From Succinivibrionaceae bacterium (lineage in GTDB: Bacteria; Pseudomonadota; Gammaproteobacteria; Enterobacterales; Succinivibrionaceae), in assembly GCA_003477345.1 (NCBI GenBank), contig DMTG01000035.1, positions 1-5,565 of the forward strand: a DNA stretch of 5,565 nt, written 5' to 3'. A program made the translations under genes and the position numbers. The notes below the pieces were generated by a model. It was not told where the DNA came from, ran no database searches, and was given only the letters and a program-made list of their open reading frames with translations. Positions 5,490 to 5,565 of this stretch are shown here, one piece after another (position 1 is the stretch's first letter; each line of letters starts with the position of its first letter).

Positions 5490-5565
5490 TAAAACCCGTC
5501 CTTCAGGACGGGGATATAAGGCGCTAAACTAATCAGGGGTTGCTTTTCTGTAACTCGCCGCCTAC
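5490..5565 (-). mobile_element. Possible right end of an IS200/IS605 (TnpB-type) element, partial
   Basis: A GC-rich hairpin pairs CCCGTCC (5495-5501) with GGACGGG (5506-5512) around TTCA. Read on the minus strand it is CCCCGTCCTGAAGGACGGGG followed by TTTTACG. That string closely resembles the palindromic right ends of many TnpB-bearing IS200/IS605 elements, where it also lies near the omega RNA 3' end. The element's gene would lie to the right, pointing leftward; the minus frame from 5565 reads VGGELQKSNP and stops at TGA 5535-5533, possibly its C-terminus. No transposase domain is visible. The alternative is a plain terminator for a leftward gene, which would also close icd from the other side. 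Confidence 0.42.

Noticed and set aside
1..5565. CRISPR array, rRNA or phage module
   Set aside because: No regularly spaced repeats, rRNA segments or phage structural genes are visible on either strand.

Overview
The window looks like ordinary chromosome from a gammaproteobacterium of moderate to low GC. The proteins read as close relatives of Escherichia coli ThrC, IhfB, LapA, LapB, PyrF and Icd, and the order ihfB-lapA-lapB-pyrF is a conserved gammaproteobacterial block. Arginine is often AGA, intergenic DNA is very AT-rich, and thrC lies upstream of ihfB where E. coli and many relatives have rpsA. A fermentative lineage such as the Succinivibrionaceae would fit; this is an inference from general resemblance, not a database match.

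Layout: (1) 1-652 is the C-terminal half of threonine synthase (thrC), closed by a stem-loop terminator. (2) 724-961 is about 83% A+T, with a candidate IHF-binding site and a weak candidate promoter. (3) 968-3567 is a rightward run: ihfB (DNA-bending IHF beta subunit), lapA and lapB (inner-membrane regulators of lipopolysaccharide synthesis), and pyrF (last step of UMP synthesis). It is closed by a perfect 10-bp hairpin. (4) 3606-3810, minus strand, is what I read as an internally deleted remnant of an AAA_14/DUF4143 ATPase gene. (5) 3964-4040, minus strand, is a tRNA-Val with anticodon CAC, with its own promoter and terminator. (6) 4206-5459 is icd, diverging from the tRNA and preceded by a good sigma70-type promoter and Shine-Dalgarno. 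(7) 5460-5565 holds a GC-rich hairpin resembling an IS200/IS605 (TnpB-type) right end, with the element's body probably outside the window.

The most interesting observation is in icd. The protein aligns nearly colinearly with the E. coli NADP-dependent enzyme and keeps its catalytic residues. Yet all six positions that hold or flank the NADP 2'-phosphate in E. coli (R292, K344, Y345, V351, Y391, R395) are replaced, here by Y, T, I, A, A, S. Ile345, Ala351 and Ser395 are the kind of residue found in NAD-using relatives. The gene therefore probably encodes an NAD-dependent isocitrate dehydrogenase on an E. coli-type scaffold. Secondary points are the ATPase-gene remnant beside the tRNA, the IHF site upstream of ihfB, and a spacer hairpin that may bring a distant Shine-Dalgarno close to the pyrF start. 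I see no CRISPR array, rRNA, or wholly new multi-gene system.
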